Position numbers and translations under genes: made by a program
Source: an uncultured Eubacteriales bacterium
GTDB lineage: Bacteria; Bacillota; Clostridia; Oscillospirales; Oscillospiraceae
Assembly (NCBI GenBank): GCA_900549485.1
Contig: UROG01000017.1
Coordinates: 1-46,965 of the forward strand
DNA: 46,965 nucleotides
Reading direction: 5' to 3'
Shown: one piece after another, positions 23,068-29,937 of the stretch
How the letters are laid out: each line of letters opens with the position of its first letter
How positions within the stretch are numbered: position 1 is the first letter of the stretch
Notes under the pieces: model-generated
What the model was told of the DNA's origin: nothing
Database searches by the model: none
What the model saw: the letters and a program-made list of their open reading frames with translations, nothing else

Positions 23068-23487
23068 TCACTCCGCCGCTTCCTTCTCCCTTGAAAATTT
23101 TATTTCCGCGCCGTTAAGGTACGCCTCTATCGTCTCCGCCGCCGCCTGCCAGCCGTAGCACACCGCGACGGCGTAGCCCTTCCCGCTGAGCTTCTCTATC
23201 CAGTCCGCCTGTTCCTTCGAGAGCTTGCCGAACTTCCGCCGCTTCATCTCGATGAATAACCCGTGATTTTCTCCCTTCGGTACGGGCAAAAAGATGTCTG
23301 GCACTCCCGCCTTCATTCCTTCCTTGACCATGCGCCCGCCCGTCACGCTGCTCCTTTTCCCCTCGTTCGGGATGTGGAACATCAGCTCAAGCTCCGGGTA
23401 CCTTCCCCGGCGCATCGCCGCCCAGTTGAACAGGCTTGCCTGCTCAACCCCCTCCGTGGGGATGAGCTTTCTTTCCGCCCCGCTCAT
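23068..23487 (-). CDS. VRR-NUC domain nuclease
   Basis: 139 aa. The PD-(D/E)xK-type VRR-NUC pattern is clear: EGVEQASLFNWA (first acidic), PNEGKRSSVTGGRMVKEGMKAGVPDIFLPVP (Asp of PDI), and HGLFIEMKRRKFGKLSKEQ (E-x-K). It ends with the usual GYAVAVCYGWQAAAETIEAYL. These small phage enzymes resolve branched or recombination DNA. It overlaps the DUF3102 gene by 4 bases and lies in the early operon with DNA-metabolism genes. Confidence 0.87.
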   Translation of the reverse strand: MSGAERKLIPTEGVEQASLFNWAAMRRGRYPELELMFHIPNEGKRSSVTGGRMVKEGMKAGVPDIFLPVPKGENHGLFIEMKRRKFGKLSKEQADWIEKLSGKGYAVAVCYGWQAAAETIEAYLNGAEIKFSREKEAAE

Positions 23488-24467
23488 CCGTTCAGCTCCC
23501 TCCGGAAGCCGTCGAGCACCGCCGACACCGCCGCCTTGAGCTTCCCGCCGCGCTCCTCATCCATCGCGTTTATAAGCTCAAGCATCTCCCTGAACTCCTT
23601 CTGCACCGCGTCGAAGTGCACCCGGAACACTGCCACTGTCGGGTCATTCAGCTTCGCCTGCGCTTCCGCCGCCTTTAGCTTTTCGGCGTACTTCTCCTCA
23701 AGCTCCCTGAGCTTTTCCTCCGATACCTCCGGATTTTCCCGGAGCTTCTCGCTCTCGGCCTTGTATCTCTCCGCCTCCGCCTGCGCCGCCTGAAGCTCTT
23801 CCTCCGCTTTCTTCCGCGCCGCCGCCGCTTTCCTGACGTTGAGCTTTGCCGTGTTCACTTCCTCTGCAAGCTGCTTTGCCGCCGCCGCTCTGCCCTCTTC
23901 GCGGGCGGCGGCGGCTTTCCTTTCAAGCTCCTCCTGCGCCGCCGCGCTGTCCGCGCTTGCCTGCCTGAGCGCCGCCTGCAGCGCGTCGTACTTTCCGTTC
24001 AGCTCCTCAAGTGCATCGGCGGATTCCCTCGCGTTCTCCTCCGCCTCCTTCTTCTCCTTGAGCAGCTTCTCCATTTCCCGCACGGAGATCTCCGCTATGT
24101 CATTCTCCTTTACAAACTCTTCCCGCTCACTTTCCGGCACGGAAATGAGCAGATAAAGCTTCGACACCGGCAAATCCGAATACGTTTTCGTATTTATCCC
24201 CGGCCCGAAAAGGCTCTTCTGACTCTCCCCGAATTCGCGGTAAACCGCCATCAGCTTCTGCGCCGTGCGGTCAGTCCAGCCAAACTCATCCTTAAGCCAC
24301 GGCCCAAACTCGCCGTGCCCTAAAAGCTCCTTCGCCTCGCACAGACGCTCCCCTATCTTGAGCGCGCCCGCCGCCGCGTACTGCTGTACGTCGTTCTGTA
24401 TGTAACGTATTTCTGATGCTATCGTGTTGATGTCCCTAACCGGGACCGTGATCGCGTTTTCGTTCAT
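23484..24467 (-). CDS. DUF3102-family coiled-coil phage protein
   Basis: 327 aa from the ATG at 24467, overlapping the upstream stop (ATGA). The N-terminal 120 residues are the DUF3102 pattern (YAAAGALKIGERLCEAKELLGHGEFGPWL ... TAQKLMAVYREF). Then comes a long Ala/Glu/Lys coiled coil (~residues 125-260), ending in a short helical domain (RVHFDAVQKEFREMLELINAMD). DUF3102 proteins occur near replication or recombination genes of Firmicutes phages and may act as ParB-like or DNA-structuring factors; the true role is not known. Confidence 0.8.
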   Translation of the reverse strand: MNENAITVPVRDINTIASEIRYIQNDVQQYAAAGALKIGERLCEAKELLGHGEFGPWLKDEFGWTDRTAQKLMAVYREFGESQKSLFGPGINTKTYSDLPVSKLYLLISVPESEREEFVKENDIAEISVREMEKLLKEKKEAEENARESADALEELNGKYDALQAALRQASADSAAAQEELERKAAAAREEGRAAAAKQLAEEVNTAKLNVRKAAAARKKAEEELQAAQAEAERYKAESEKLRENPEVSEEKLRELEEKYAEKLKAAEAQAKLNDPTVAVFRVHFDAVQKEFREMLELINAMDEERGGKLKAAVSAVLDGFRRELNG

Positions 24468-24763
24468 GCGCTTATCCTCTTCTCTTTGATTATTGCCCTG
24501 CCGTTCTTGTCGCGCGGGCTGCCGTTTCTGTACCATTCCTGCCATTGCTGGAGCCATGCGCCGTACTTCACTTCCGGCCTTACCGCGTGCGGATAGCCCT
24601 CGTTCCGGTATCCGTGGATCTGCCGTATCTCTCCCCGGTCGCAGAAAAGATAGTTCTCGAAAAACCTACGGCACTGCTCAAGCTCATCTGTGCTGTGCGC
24701 CCAGAGCTCTTTGCGTTTTAAGTATTCTTCCCTCAGCTCCGGCGCGAGGTTGCACTTTGCCAC
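24464..24763 (-). CDS. Phage hypothetical protein
   Basis: 99 aa with a GTG start behind GGGAGGTGCG. It is charged and aromatic (EYLKRKELWAHSTDELEQCRRFFENYL, then YGAWLQQWQEWYRNG). It is translationally coupled to the DUF3102 gene, and such a pair recurs in related prophages as I recall. The conserved FFENYLFCDRGEI-type segment suggests a small folded domain. No function is known. Confidence 0.65.
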   Translation of the reverse strand: MAKCNLAPELREEYLKRKELWAHSTDELEQCRRFFENYLFCDRGEIRQIHGYRNEGYPHAVRPEVKYGAWLQQWQEWYRNGSPRDKNGRAIIKEKRISA

Positions 24764-24776
24764 ATCCGCACCTCCC

Positions 24777-25169
24777 TCACAGGAAATCGCCGAGATCTAT
24801 AATGATCCCGCCGCCCTTTGCCGGGTTGCTGGGAGCCTCGGCTCGTACTGCCGGAGGGGCCGCCGCCTCCTGCTCGTCAACTATCTCCATCCGGAACAAA
24901 ACCTTCTTGTCCGGAAAGTAGAATTTCACCGCACGCGAAACCGCCTCAAGGTCGCTTATGCTTTGTCCTATCTTATTGCAAACAGCCTTCATGCAGTCTC
25001 CAAAGCTTCCGCCCTGCGCTATCGCCTGTGCAAATTCATCGTCCCGATCGCAGAACTCCTCAAGCCGTGCGCGGATGTAGCCGTGCATTGCCTGTCCGTA
25101 GCGGTCGTACTTCGCCGCCGCGTCCTCGCGCTGAAGCTTCTTTATCGCCTCGTCTCTGTATTCGCTCAT
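24777..25169 (-). CDS. PcfK-like helical protein
   Basis: 130 aa from the ATG at 25169, which overlaps the upstream stop (TGATG). A much longer in-frame reading to 25766 runs antisense-like through the pentapeptide repeats and is rejected. It is helical: YIRARLEEFCDRDDEFAQAIAQGG, CMKAVCNKIGQSISDLEAVSRAV and then YFPDKKVLFRMEIV. This matches the PcfK-like proteins of mobile elements and phages (as I recall). The C-terminal tail is a linker ending GGGIIIDLGDFL, perhaps a protein-binding motif. Role unknown. Confidence 0.65.
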   Translation of the reverse strand: MSEYRDEAIKKLQREDAAAKYDRYGQAMHGYIRARLEEFCDRDDEFAQAIAQGGSFGDCMKAVCNKIGQSISDLEAVSRAVKFYFPDKKVLFRMEIVDEQEAAAPPAVRAEAPSNPAKGGGIIIDLGDFL

Positions 25170-25810
25170 CAGTAGTTCTCTGCCTCCTCCCGTGTGATGA
25201 AAAAGTGGATGCCGGACGCACATTCGTTCCAGCGGTTGTCGTCGAATCCGTTGACAGGTTCTACGGTTTCGCCCGTGCGGTAAACGAACGTGTTGTAATA
25301 CTTGCTCACGGCGCTGTCTATCTCGTTGCCGTCCTTGTCGTAGACGGCAACGACAACCGCCTTGGACGCACGGCATTTCCGGCCCGTCGCGGATGAGCGT
25401 TTCGCATCCGCGGGGATCAAGAGCTGCACGTTCGTGCCGCCGGTGCATTTTTTCCATGCCGTAAACTCTCCCGTGTCCGGGCAGGCGAGCGGAAAGAACA
25501 GATTTTTCGCCCCGGTGAGGTCTGCCCCGGTAAGGTTTGCCCCGCGGAGGTCTGCCTCGGTGAGGTCTGCCTCGCTGAGGTTTGCCTCGCTGAGGTACGC
25601 CCTGCTGAGGTCTGCCCCGCGGAGGTCTGCCCCGCTGAGGTCTGCCTTGTTGAGGTACGCCCCGCTGAGGTCTGCCTTGTTGAGGTACGCCCTGCTGAGG
25701 TCTGCCCTGCGGAGGTCTGCCCCGCGGAGGTCTGCCTGTTCTCCGCCGTCCTCTCCGCGCAGCCATGCCTTGTGTTTGTTGAGGATCTCTTTCAGTTTGT
25801 TTTCGTCCAT
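25169..25810 (-). CDS. Pentapeptide-repeat protein with DUF5758-like tail
   Basis: 213 aa. Residues ~25-105 are about 16 A(D/N)LxxA pentapeptides (QADLRGADLRRADLSRAYL and so on), which fold as a right-handed square beta-helix. The C-terminal ~105 residues (CPDTGEFTAWKKCTGG, IHFFITREEAENY) form a domain also found after pentapeptides in Firmicutes and phage proteins. Pentapeptide helices can mimic DNA (as in gyrase inhibitors MfpA and Qnr), so gyrase protection or inhibition is one possibility. The DNA of the repeat array is highly uniform, suggesting recent expansion. Confidence 0.83.
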   Translation of the reverse strand: MDENKLKEILNKHKAWLRGEDGGEQADLRGADLRRADLSRAYLNKADLSGAYLNKADLSGADLRGADLSRAYLSEANLSEADLTEADLRGANLTGADLTGAKNLFFPLACPDTGEFTAWKKCTGGTNVQLLIPADAKRSSATGRKCRASKAVVVAVYDKDGNEIDSAVSKYYNTFVYRTGETVEPVNGFDDNRWNECASGIHFFITREEAENY

Positions 25811-25822
25811 TTTTCCCCTTCC

Positions 25823-26071
25823 TCAGCTGTCGCGCCAGTCGCCCTTGTACCGTGCACGCCTATCCTTCGGCCGCGGCCCTTCCTGCCTCGGCTTGTACCG
25901 GCGCATGTTCTTCGGCCGGAAAAAGTATTCTGTCCCCGCCGTCCACGGGTGGTTCATGCACATGTACTTCCCGCGCCGCCCCGTGACCTCGAACTCATAG
26001 CTTTCCGCCATCGCTTCCCGGCACTTCTCGCACAGGCATATAGGGGTTTTCCAGTTGATCAGCTGTTCCAT
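25823..26071 (-). CDS. Small zinc-binding phage protein
   Basis: 82 aa. It has CLCEKC near residue 12 and a single CMNHPW near residue 38, likely one zinc site. A basic tail follows (RRYKPRQEGPRPKDRRARYKGDW). The N-terminus is MEQLINWKTPICLCEKC. Likely nucleic-acid binding. It lies in the early operon between the HTH protein and the pentapeptide protein. No specific family is recognised. Confidence 0.62.
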   Translation of the reverse strand: MEQLINWKTPICLCEKCREAMAESYEFEVTGRRGKYMCMNHPWTAGTEYFFRPKNMRRYKPRQEGPRPKDRRARYKGDWRDS

Positions 26072-26086
26072 TTCTTTTCTTTCCCT

Positions 26087-27103
26087 TTATTCTTCCTTCG
26101 CGGCTATAAGCCCCGCCGCTTCAAGCTCGCCCCGCGCCTGTTCCCGGCGCGCCCGCCGCTCCTCTGTCATTTTCCCGCGCCCCTGCGGCGCTATCCCCGC
26201 CGCGTCGCGCCACGCCGCGAGGGTCGTGCGTGGCCGTCCTATGAGCTTCTCGCATTCCGCAAGCGAGTATCCCGCTTCGTACAGGCGCCGGAACGCAAAT
26301 TCTTCCTTCGCTTTCTTCTTCTCCGCCTGCGACGGCAGGCCGCGGGATGTCCGCCATGCCGTTACCGTGTTCTGCGCTACGCCGAGCGCCGCCGCGATTT
26401 GAGTGTCCGTCATGCCCTTGTCGTACATCTCAAGCCTCTCCGCGTCCCGCGCCTCGGCAAGCTCCCGCTTCCGTATGAGCTTCGTCGTTATCTTCGGTTC
26501 CTTCTTCTTCGCCTTTCGCGGATACTTAAGCCGCCCCGTCGTGGCGATCTTGCCGTTTCCCGAATACGTCTTGAGGTTTACTCCCTGCGTCAGCACCCTG
26601 CGCTTCCCCGGCTCATAGAGCCGGCAGTCCTCTATCTCCTCCGACAATCCGCGCACTCTGTGCCACAGCAGCCTGCTGTGTCCCGTCTGCCCTATGTAGT
26701 CGCATCGGTACGCTTCCGTTTCTCCGGCGGCGTACTTGCAATCCGGATGCACACAGCGGAAGCAGTGCGGCGCGGGATGCGGCGCGGGCGGCGGGGGGCA
26801 TTTCTCCCCGCCCTTGTTGGCCTTAAGCCCGCGCTTCTGGAGCACCGTGTATACCGTGCTCATGCCCACTCCGGTTGCCTGCGCTATCTCCTTGCAGCTC
26901 TTCCCCTGCCTGTGCTGCTCGATGATCTGCGGCTCCTTCGCCGCGTGCCACCTTGCGTTCCCGCCGTTTTTAAAATTCCTCTTGTCTTTGTCAAGGGCTT
27001 GTGCTATACTGTCCTTGATATCTTTTTCCCCTTTCCGGGGATCCTCTCTGCCGTCTGCGCTTGTTCCGCAGGCGGCTTTCTTCATCTTTGCGTAGTGGCT
27101 CAC
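26087..27103 (-). CDS. Multi-HTH phage protein
   Basis: 338 aa with a GTG start behind AGGAGG. Three homeodomain-like or resolvase-type HTH modules are visible: GKSCKEIAQATGVGMSTVYTVL (~residue 70), GMTDTQIAAALGVAQNTVTAWR (~residue 235) and GYSLAECEKLIGRPRTTLAAWR (~residue 285). A zinc-like Cys/His segment lies at ~residue 114-134 (CFRCVHPDC, CDYIG). The C-terminus is Arg/Glu-rich. It may be a transcription or DNA-structuring factor of the early region. Several HTH modules in one phage protein are uncommon but occur in Firmicutes prophages. Confidence 0.75.
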   Translation of the reverse strand: MSHYAKMKKAACGTSADGREDPRKGEKDIKDSIAQALDKDKRNFKNGGNARWHAAKEPQIIEQHRQGKSCKEIAQATGVGMSTVYTVLQKRGLKANKGGEKCPPPPAPHPAPHCFRCVHPDCKYAAGETEAYRCDYIGQTGHSRLLWHRVRGLSEEIEDCRLYEPGKRRVLTQGVNLKTYSGNGKIATTGRLKYPRKAKKKEPKITTKLIRKRELAEARDAERLEMYDKGMTDTQIAAALGVAQNTVTAWRTSRGLPSQAEKKKAKEEFAFRRLYEAGYSLAECEKLIGRPRTTLAAWRDAAGIAPQGRGKMTEERRARREQARGELEAAGLIAAKEE

Positions 27104-27121
27104 TTTTTTCCTCCTGTGTTT

Positions 27122-27358
27122 TTATAATCCCGCCTCGACCGGCGTCACCAGCGTTCGTTCCTTATAGTATCTAAGCGTGTGTCCGTCCTGCATCCTGATG
27201 TATATCCGTGCCGGATACTTCTCGTTCTGGCCGATAAAGTAGTCCTCGTAGCTTATCTCCTTGACGCCGATGTGCGACTTCTCGCATGCCTCCGCGCTCT
27301 CCTTGTCCCAGTGGTCCTTCCCGCACTTCTCGCAGCGCCACAGCCTTATCTCTTTCAT
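27122..27358 (-). CDS. Small zinc-binding phage protein
   Basis: 78 aa from the ATG at 27358 (overlaps the upstream stop, ATGA). The N-terminus has WRCEKCGKDHWDKESAEACEKSH, a C-x2-C plus Cys/His zinc site, followed by a beta-rich part (ARIYIRMQDGHTLRYYKERTLV). No family is recognised. It is in the early leftward operon. Confidence 0.6.
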   Translation of the reverse strand: MKEIRLWRCEKCGKDHWDKESAEACEKSHIGVKEISYEDYFIGQNEKYPARIYIRMQDGHTLRYYKERTLVTPVEAGL

Positions 27359-27630
27359 CTCGTGCCCACCTTTCCTAATACCCCGTCCGCGCCGCCGCCA
27401 GACGCGCCGACCATTCCCGCAGACCCCCACCAGAACTCTATAAAAGGCCGGCGGGGAATCCTGACGGTGCGGTTTGTAACCGAGACGCGATACCCGAGCT
27501 TCTCCGGAGCGTCATGCGCCTGCAGCCTGATCGCGTGCGGGTTGCAGTTGAGCGCCTTCGCGGCCTGCTCCGGTGTGAGATCGATACAGTCCAGCGATTC
27601 AAGCCAATCGCGAGCTTCTGAGGATGTCAC
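27355..27630 (-). CDS. Small phage DNA-binding (helix-turn-helix-like) protein
   Basis: 91 aa with a GTG start at 27630 (GAGGAGG six to seven bases upstream). It has an excisionase or RHH-like feel: LTPEQAAKALNCNPHAIRLQAHD is a helix-turn-helix, then LGYRVSVTNRTVRIPRRPFIEF is the wing. Such MerR/Xis-like winged helices act as excisionases or regulators. An Xis role is plausible, but the gene is far from the integrase. The C-terminus is Gly-rich. Confidence 0.6.
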   Translation of the reverse strand: MTSSEARDWLESLDCIDLTPEQAAKALNCNPHAIRLQAHDAPEKLGYRVSVTNRTVRIPRRPFIEFWWGSAGMVGASGGGADGVLGKVGTR

Positions 27631-27641
27631 ATTCTGCCTCC

Positions 27642-27794
27642 TCACTTGTCCTGCGGCGCGGGCTGGGTGGCTTTGAGCGCCGCCGTAGCGTTGACACCGA
27701 GCACGAAGCCCGTGCACATGTTCTGCTTCTCCGGCGGCAGCTGCCTGAGCTGCTCTATCGCCTCTTCAAGCTCTTTCTTCATCTCTTCACTCAT
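27642..27794 (-). CDS. Short phage protein (50 aa)
   Basis: 50 aa with ATG at 27794 and GGAGGT seven bases upstream. It reads MSEEMKKELEEAIEQL, then QLPPEKQNMCTGFVLGV and an Ala/Pro tail. The first helix followed by LPPEKQ is a frequent form of small clostridial phage proteins. It is in the same direction as its neighbours and between well-spaced genes. Function unknown. Confidence 0.65.
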   Translation of the reverse strand: MSEEMKKELEEAIEQLRQLPPEKQNMCTGFVLGVNATAALKATQPAPQDK

Positions 27795-27812
27795 TGTCGT
27801 TTACCTCCTTTT

Positions 27813-27968
27813 TCATTCTATGATGCCTTCCTCGTACAGGCGCAGTATTTCGTCGAAGTCCTCTATGCTCAAACCGCCCTTGTACCCGATCAGGAAGCAT
27901 GCAACGTCCCATTTGGTTTTTAAGTATTCGCGGCTTTTGACATATTCCGCAAGCTTTTCAAATTCCAT
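27813..27968 (-). CDS. Short phage protein (51 aa)
   Basis: 51 aa with ATG at 27968 and AAAGGAG upstream. It begins MEFEKLAEYVKSREYLKTK, followed by a short hydrophobic segment and LSIEDFDEILRLYEEGI. It is fully helical and probably a small regulator or adaptor. Its end lies only 18 bases before the next start, so the small genes are co-translated. No family recognised. Confidence 0.65.
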   Translation of the reverse strand: MEFEKLAEYVKSREYLKTKWDVACFLIGYKGGLSIEDFDEILRLYEEGIIE

Positions 27969-27987
27969 TTCCCGTTCTCCTTTCGTC

Positions 27988-28016
27988 TTGTCCTCCCGCT
28001 CCCGCTGTGATATAGT
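27988..28016 (+). promoter_or_regulatory. Rightward sigma-A-like promoter
   Basis: TTGTCC (27988-27993), exactly 17 bases, TATAGT (28011-28016). It is 24 bases before the GTG of the small membrane protein at 28040. Confidence 0.65.
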
Positions 28017-28039
28017 GGCAGGGGAGGAGGTGATTTTCT

Positions 28040-28213
28040 GTGCCTAAAAAGACTACGCCAAAAGAAATTAGCATCTATGACTTGTTTGCCTACCAGCGGC
28101 GCATGCGGAAGCGGCAAGCCCGCCGCGAGTGGTGGGGGCGGAATTGGGACAAGGTTTTAATGGCCGTCCTTGCCCTGTTGGCCGCTGTCGTTCCCCTCAT
28201 CATCGCCGCCTGA
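28040..28213 (+). CDS. Small basic single-pass membrane protein
   Basis: 57 aa, GTG start at 28040 with GGAGGAGGTGA upstream. A basic, aromatic N-terminus (IYDLFAYQRRMRKRQARREWW) is followed by one membrane helix (VLMAVLALLAAVVPLIIAA). It runs against the surrounding early genes and overlaps the 3' end of the leftward gene at 28157. It has its own promoter. Topology would suit a superinfection-exclusion or inner-membrane anchor protein, possibly made in the lysogen; this is inference. Confidence 0.68.
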   Translation: MPKKTTPKEISIYDLFAYQRRMRKRQARREWWGRNWDKVLMAVLALLAAVVPLIIAA

Positions 28214-28486
28214 CTCACTTCCTTCCGACACGCCTACAAAGCCTATTTCGACTAAGTGCTTTAGGTATTCCCGCTCCCGCTTTGTGTATCGGTCAACGCT
28301 CAGTGTCCCCTCGCGTGCCCACTCCTCCATCAGGCGCAGCATGAATTTCTCCTCCGCCACGCTCTTAAATGGTTTCATGGGGATCAACCACAGGTCAATT
28401 ATCGACCAAAGGCCGTATAACATCAGGACGGCGGCAGCCCCCAACGCTACAGTTACCACGATTTTCGCCGCCATTATATTGGTCAT
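28157..28486 (-). CDS. Small phage membrane protein
   Basis: 109 aa from the ATG at 28486 (AAGGAG nine bases upstream; an upstream ATG at 28513 is possible). One membrane helix at ~residues 5-32 (IVVTVALGAAAVLMLYGLW), a basic helical segment (EKFMLRLMEEWAREGTLSVD ... KREREYLKHLVEIG), and an acidic Gly/Ser tail. Its 3' end overlaps the rightward gene at 28040-28213 tail to tail. Function unknown. Confidence 0.6.
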   Translation of the reverse strand: MTNIMAAKIVVTVALGAAAVLMLYGLWSIIDLWLIPMKPFKSVAEEKFMLRLMEEWAREGTLSVDRYTKREREYLKHLVEIGFVGVSEGSESGGDDEGNDSGQQGKDGH

Positions 28487-28516
28487 TTTCCCGTTCTCCT
28501 TTTTTGTTCCCATGGA

Positions 28517-28847
28517 TTGACTAACGCACAGGCCGGTGTTGCTATTTGCTTATCCCATTGTGTGCCGCTTTCCGGTCCTTTGTGACGGCGGATCCGGTAA
28601 AGCCTCAAAACCACAGCGTAAATGCGTCTGCCCAACGCCCCGGCAGGAAAACTAAATAATCTGCCAGCTGAGCCGGTTGAAAAGTCGTCTGTGTTGCACC
28701 CGCAGGCGGCTTTTCTTTTCCCCTGCGCGTTAGTCCTCACTCTGCGTTTATCCGGGCTTGTGACCGGCTCGCGCTCTCGCGCAAGGCCGCATTAAGGTGG
28801 GCGGGGATTGCCGCCCGGTGGCAGACGGGCATTAGACCGTTTCGGCT
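28517..28847. other. Gene-free stretch in the early region
   Basis: About 330 bases. I find no well-supported gene. An 85-codon leftward frame is open (28483-28740), but it has no ribosome site and reads as non-native protein. The minus-strand sequence near 28510-28560 recalls dispersed intergenic repeats of Oscillospirales, but this is memory, not a search. Confidence 0.4.
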
Positions 28848-29063
28848 TTAATATTCAATTCTGTTGCGTATGGGGTACTGCCAAAAGCCATTGTCAGAAA
28901 GCTCGCCCTCAACAATAACCGAAGGTTTGTTGTCCTTCCGCCTTTTTTGCAATTCCCTTGCTTTTGCTTTGGCTTCGTCCAACGTATCAAAAAAATAAGT
29001 TTTCCCTCGCCCATTGCCGCTTCCCGTCTGAACCGAATATTTTTTGAACCCCCTATAATCCAT
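28848..29063 (-). CDS. First early gene: small phage protein
   Basis: 71 aa, starting MDYRGFKKYSVQTGSG. Compact and beta-alpha-beta like: KTYFFDTLDEAKAKARELQKRR, then PSVIVEGELSDNGFWQYPIRN. It has a good ribosome site (AAAGGAG) and is the first gene read from the leftward promoter at 29115. Its role could be a Cro-like or anti-repressor function by position, but no HTH is visible and the form rather suggests a small enzyme-like or adaptor fold. Confidence 0.6.
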   Translation of the reverse strand: MDYRGFKKYSVQTGSGNGRGKTYFFDTLDEAKAKARELQKRRKDNKPSVIVEGELSDNGFWQYPIRNRIEY

Positions 29064-29086
29064 TGTTCATTCTCCTTTTCGTGTTC

Positions 29087-29168
29087 GTAGCTAATTCTTC
29101 ATTAGCTTGGCTACATATTAGCATCGCTCAGCTACTTTGTCAAGTCTTTTTTATTCGCCAAGCTAATT
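29087..29168. promoter_or_regulatory. Repressor operator region with AGCTAA half-sites
   Basis: Between the divergent genes there are repeated AGCTAA half-sites. AGCTAAT-tcttc-ATTAGCT is at 29089-29107; the inverted pair TTAGCTTGGC and GCCAAGCTAA are at ~29103 and 29157; TTAGC and AGCTA are at ~29118-29134. They overlap both promoters, as expected for the binding sites of the XRE repressor at 29228. Confidence 0.65.
29115..29143 (-). promoter_or_regulatory. Leftward lytic promoter
   Basis: On the minus strand TTGACA, 17 bases, TAATAT: a nearly perfect sigma-A promoter driving the early operon from 29063 leftwards. It lies in the AGCTAA operator array. Confidence 0.8.
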
Positions 29169-29174
29169 ATTTCT

Positions 29175-29203
29175 TGACTTTTTCTAACTGCGCATTTATA
29201 CTT
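29175..29203 (+). promoter_or_regulatory. Repressor promoter
   Basis: TTGACT (29175-29180), 17 bases, TATACT (29198-29203), 24 bases before the repressor start. An AGCTAAT half-site (29162) lies just upstream of the -35, so autoregulation is likely. Confidence 0.78.
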
Positions 29204-29227
29204 CATTGTGAAAAGGGGGTGATTCCA

Positions 29228-29641
29228 GTGGACACCATTGCCGAGCGTATATCTTTATGCATTGAGAGTTTAGGCCTCAAGCGCAATGAATTTGCTAAAC
29301 GGTTAGACTTATCCAGCCCTTTTGTTTCTGAACTTTGTTCCGGGCGAAAGGTCCCCAGTGATCGCACCATTGCGGCAATCTGCCGCGAGTTCCGCGTCCG
29401 TGAAGAGTGGTTGCGCAGCGGCGAGGGCTCAATGTATATGCAGCTCACGCCCGATCAGGAACGCGCCGTGTTTCTGGCCAGCGTCACAGCCGGTGAGTCA
29501 AGCCCGGAAGTCAACGCCTTTATCGACGCGCTTAAAGGCATCTCGGACAGTGATTTGAAGATCGTCATGGCATTTGTCAGGCGCACCTACGAGGCGTATG
29601 TAGATAACCTCAAAAACAGCGAAAGCCCCGACGCGGATTAA
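29228..29641 (+). CDS. XRE-family phage repressor (CI-like)
   Basis: 137 aa with a GTG start at 29228 behind GGGGGTGA. Residues ~5-65 are a lambda-repressor HTH (IAERISLCIESLGLKRNEFAKRL, SSPFVSELCSGRKVPSDRTI). The C-terminal part is short and helical (SSPEVNAFIDALKGISDSDLKIVMAFVRRTYEAYV), not a LexA-like protease domain, so induction probably needs a separate anti-repressor. It faces the leftward early promoter across an operator array. This is the lysogeny switch. The protein class is clear. Confidence 0.88.
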   Translation: MDTIAERISLCIESLGLKRNEFAKRLDLSSPFVSELCSGRKVPSDRTIAAICREFRVREEWLRSGEGSMYMQLTPDQERAVFLASVTAGESSPEVNAFIDALKGISDSDLKIVMAFVRRTYEAYVDNLKNSESPDAD

Positions 29642-29660
29642 ACCGCATCGGGGCTTTCGC
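29612..29660 (-). terminator. Terminator between repressor and 35-residue gene
   Basis: A stem of about 18 bp (29619-29636 with 29643-29660, one mismatch) overlapping the repressor stop. On the minus strand it is followed by TGTTTTTG, so it best ends the leftward 29667 gene. Its plus side lacks a T run. Confidence 0.7.
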
Positions 29661-29666
29661 CTTACC

Positions 29667-29774
29667 TCACATGTACAGAACCAGGTAATACAGGTTCTGT
29701 AATTTTTCTATGTCCAGCATTCGCAGCAGCCGGACGATCTTCTCTATCTCCCGCTCTTTTTCGCTTTCGTTCAA
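29667..29774 (-). CDS. Very short helical phage protein (35 aa)
   Basis: 35 aa with a TTG start at 29774, preceded by AGAGAGG. It reads NESEKEREIEKIVRLLRML then LQNLYYLVLYM: two short amphipathic helices. Short proteins of similar form lie next to repressor genes in clostridial prophages and may be transcription modulators. A well-placed terminator follows. Low but real support because the frame is tight and the ribosome site is good. Confidence 0.5.
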   Translation of the reverse strand: MNESEKEREIEKIVRLLRMLDIEKLQNLYYLVLYM

Positions 29775-29857
29775 GTCATTCCTCTCTCCTTTTTATGTTA
29801 AAATTCTTAAATATGACGAAAAATGATATAAAGTGCAATATAGGCACGATAATGCAC

Positions 29858-29896
29858 TTGACTTTTGAGTGCTGATGGTGTTAATATTTTATTAAC
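29858..29896 (+). promoter_or_regulatory. Promoter of the SAP-domain gene with palindromic operators
   Basis: TTGACT (29858-29863), 18 bases, TAATAT (29882-29887). The -10 lies in the palindrome GTTAAT-attt(t)-ATTAAC (29880-29896). Just upstream AAGTGCA (29831-29837) and TGCACTT (29853-29859) form a second inverted repeat reaching the -35. This promoter looks tightly controlled. Confidence 0.7.
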
Positions 29897-29937
29897 ATTT
29901 TAAGGATGGAATCTTGCTCAGGAGGGAGGTGTAAACT

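Noticed and set aside
25772..27127. Long rightward frame of 451 codons
   Set aside because: Antisense to the multi-HTH and zinc proteins; Arg/Leu/Pro-rich composition is a shadow pattern.
28483..28740. 85-codon leftward gene
   Set aside because: No ribosome site, odd composition, overlaps the start of a better gene at 28486.
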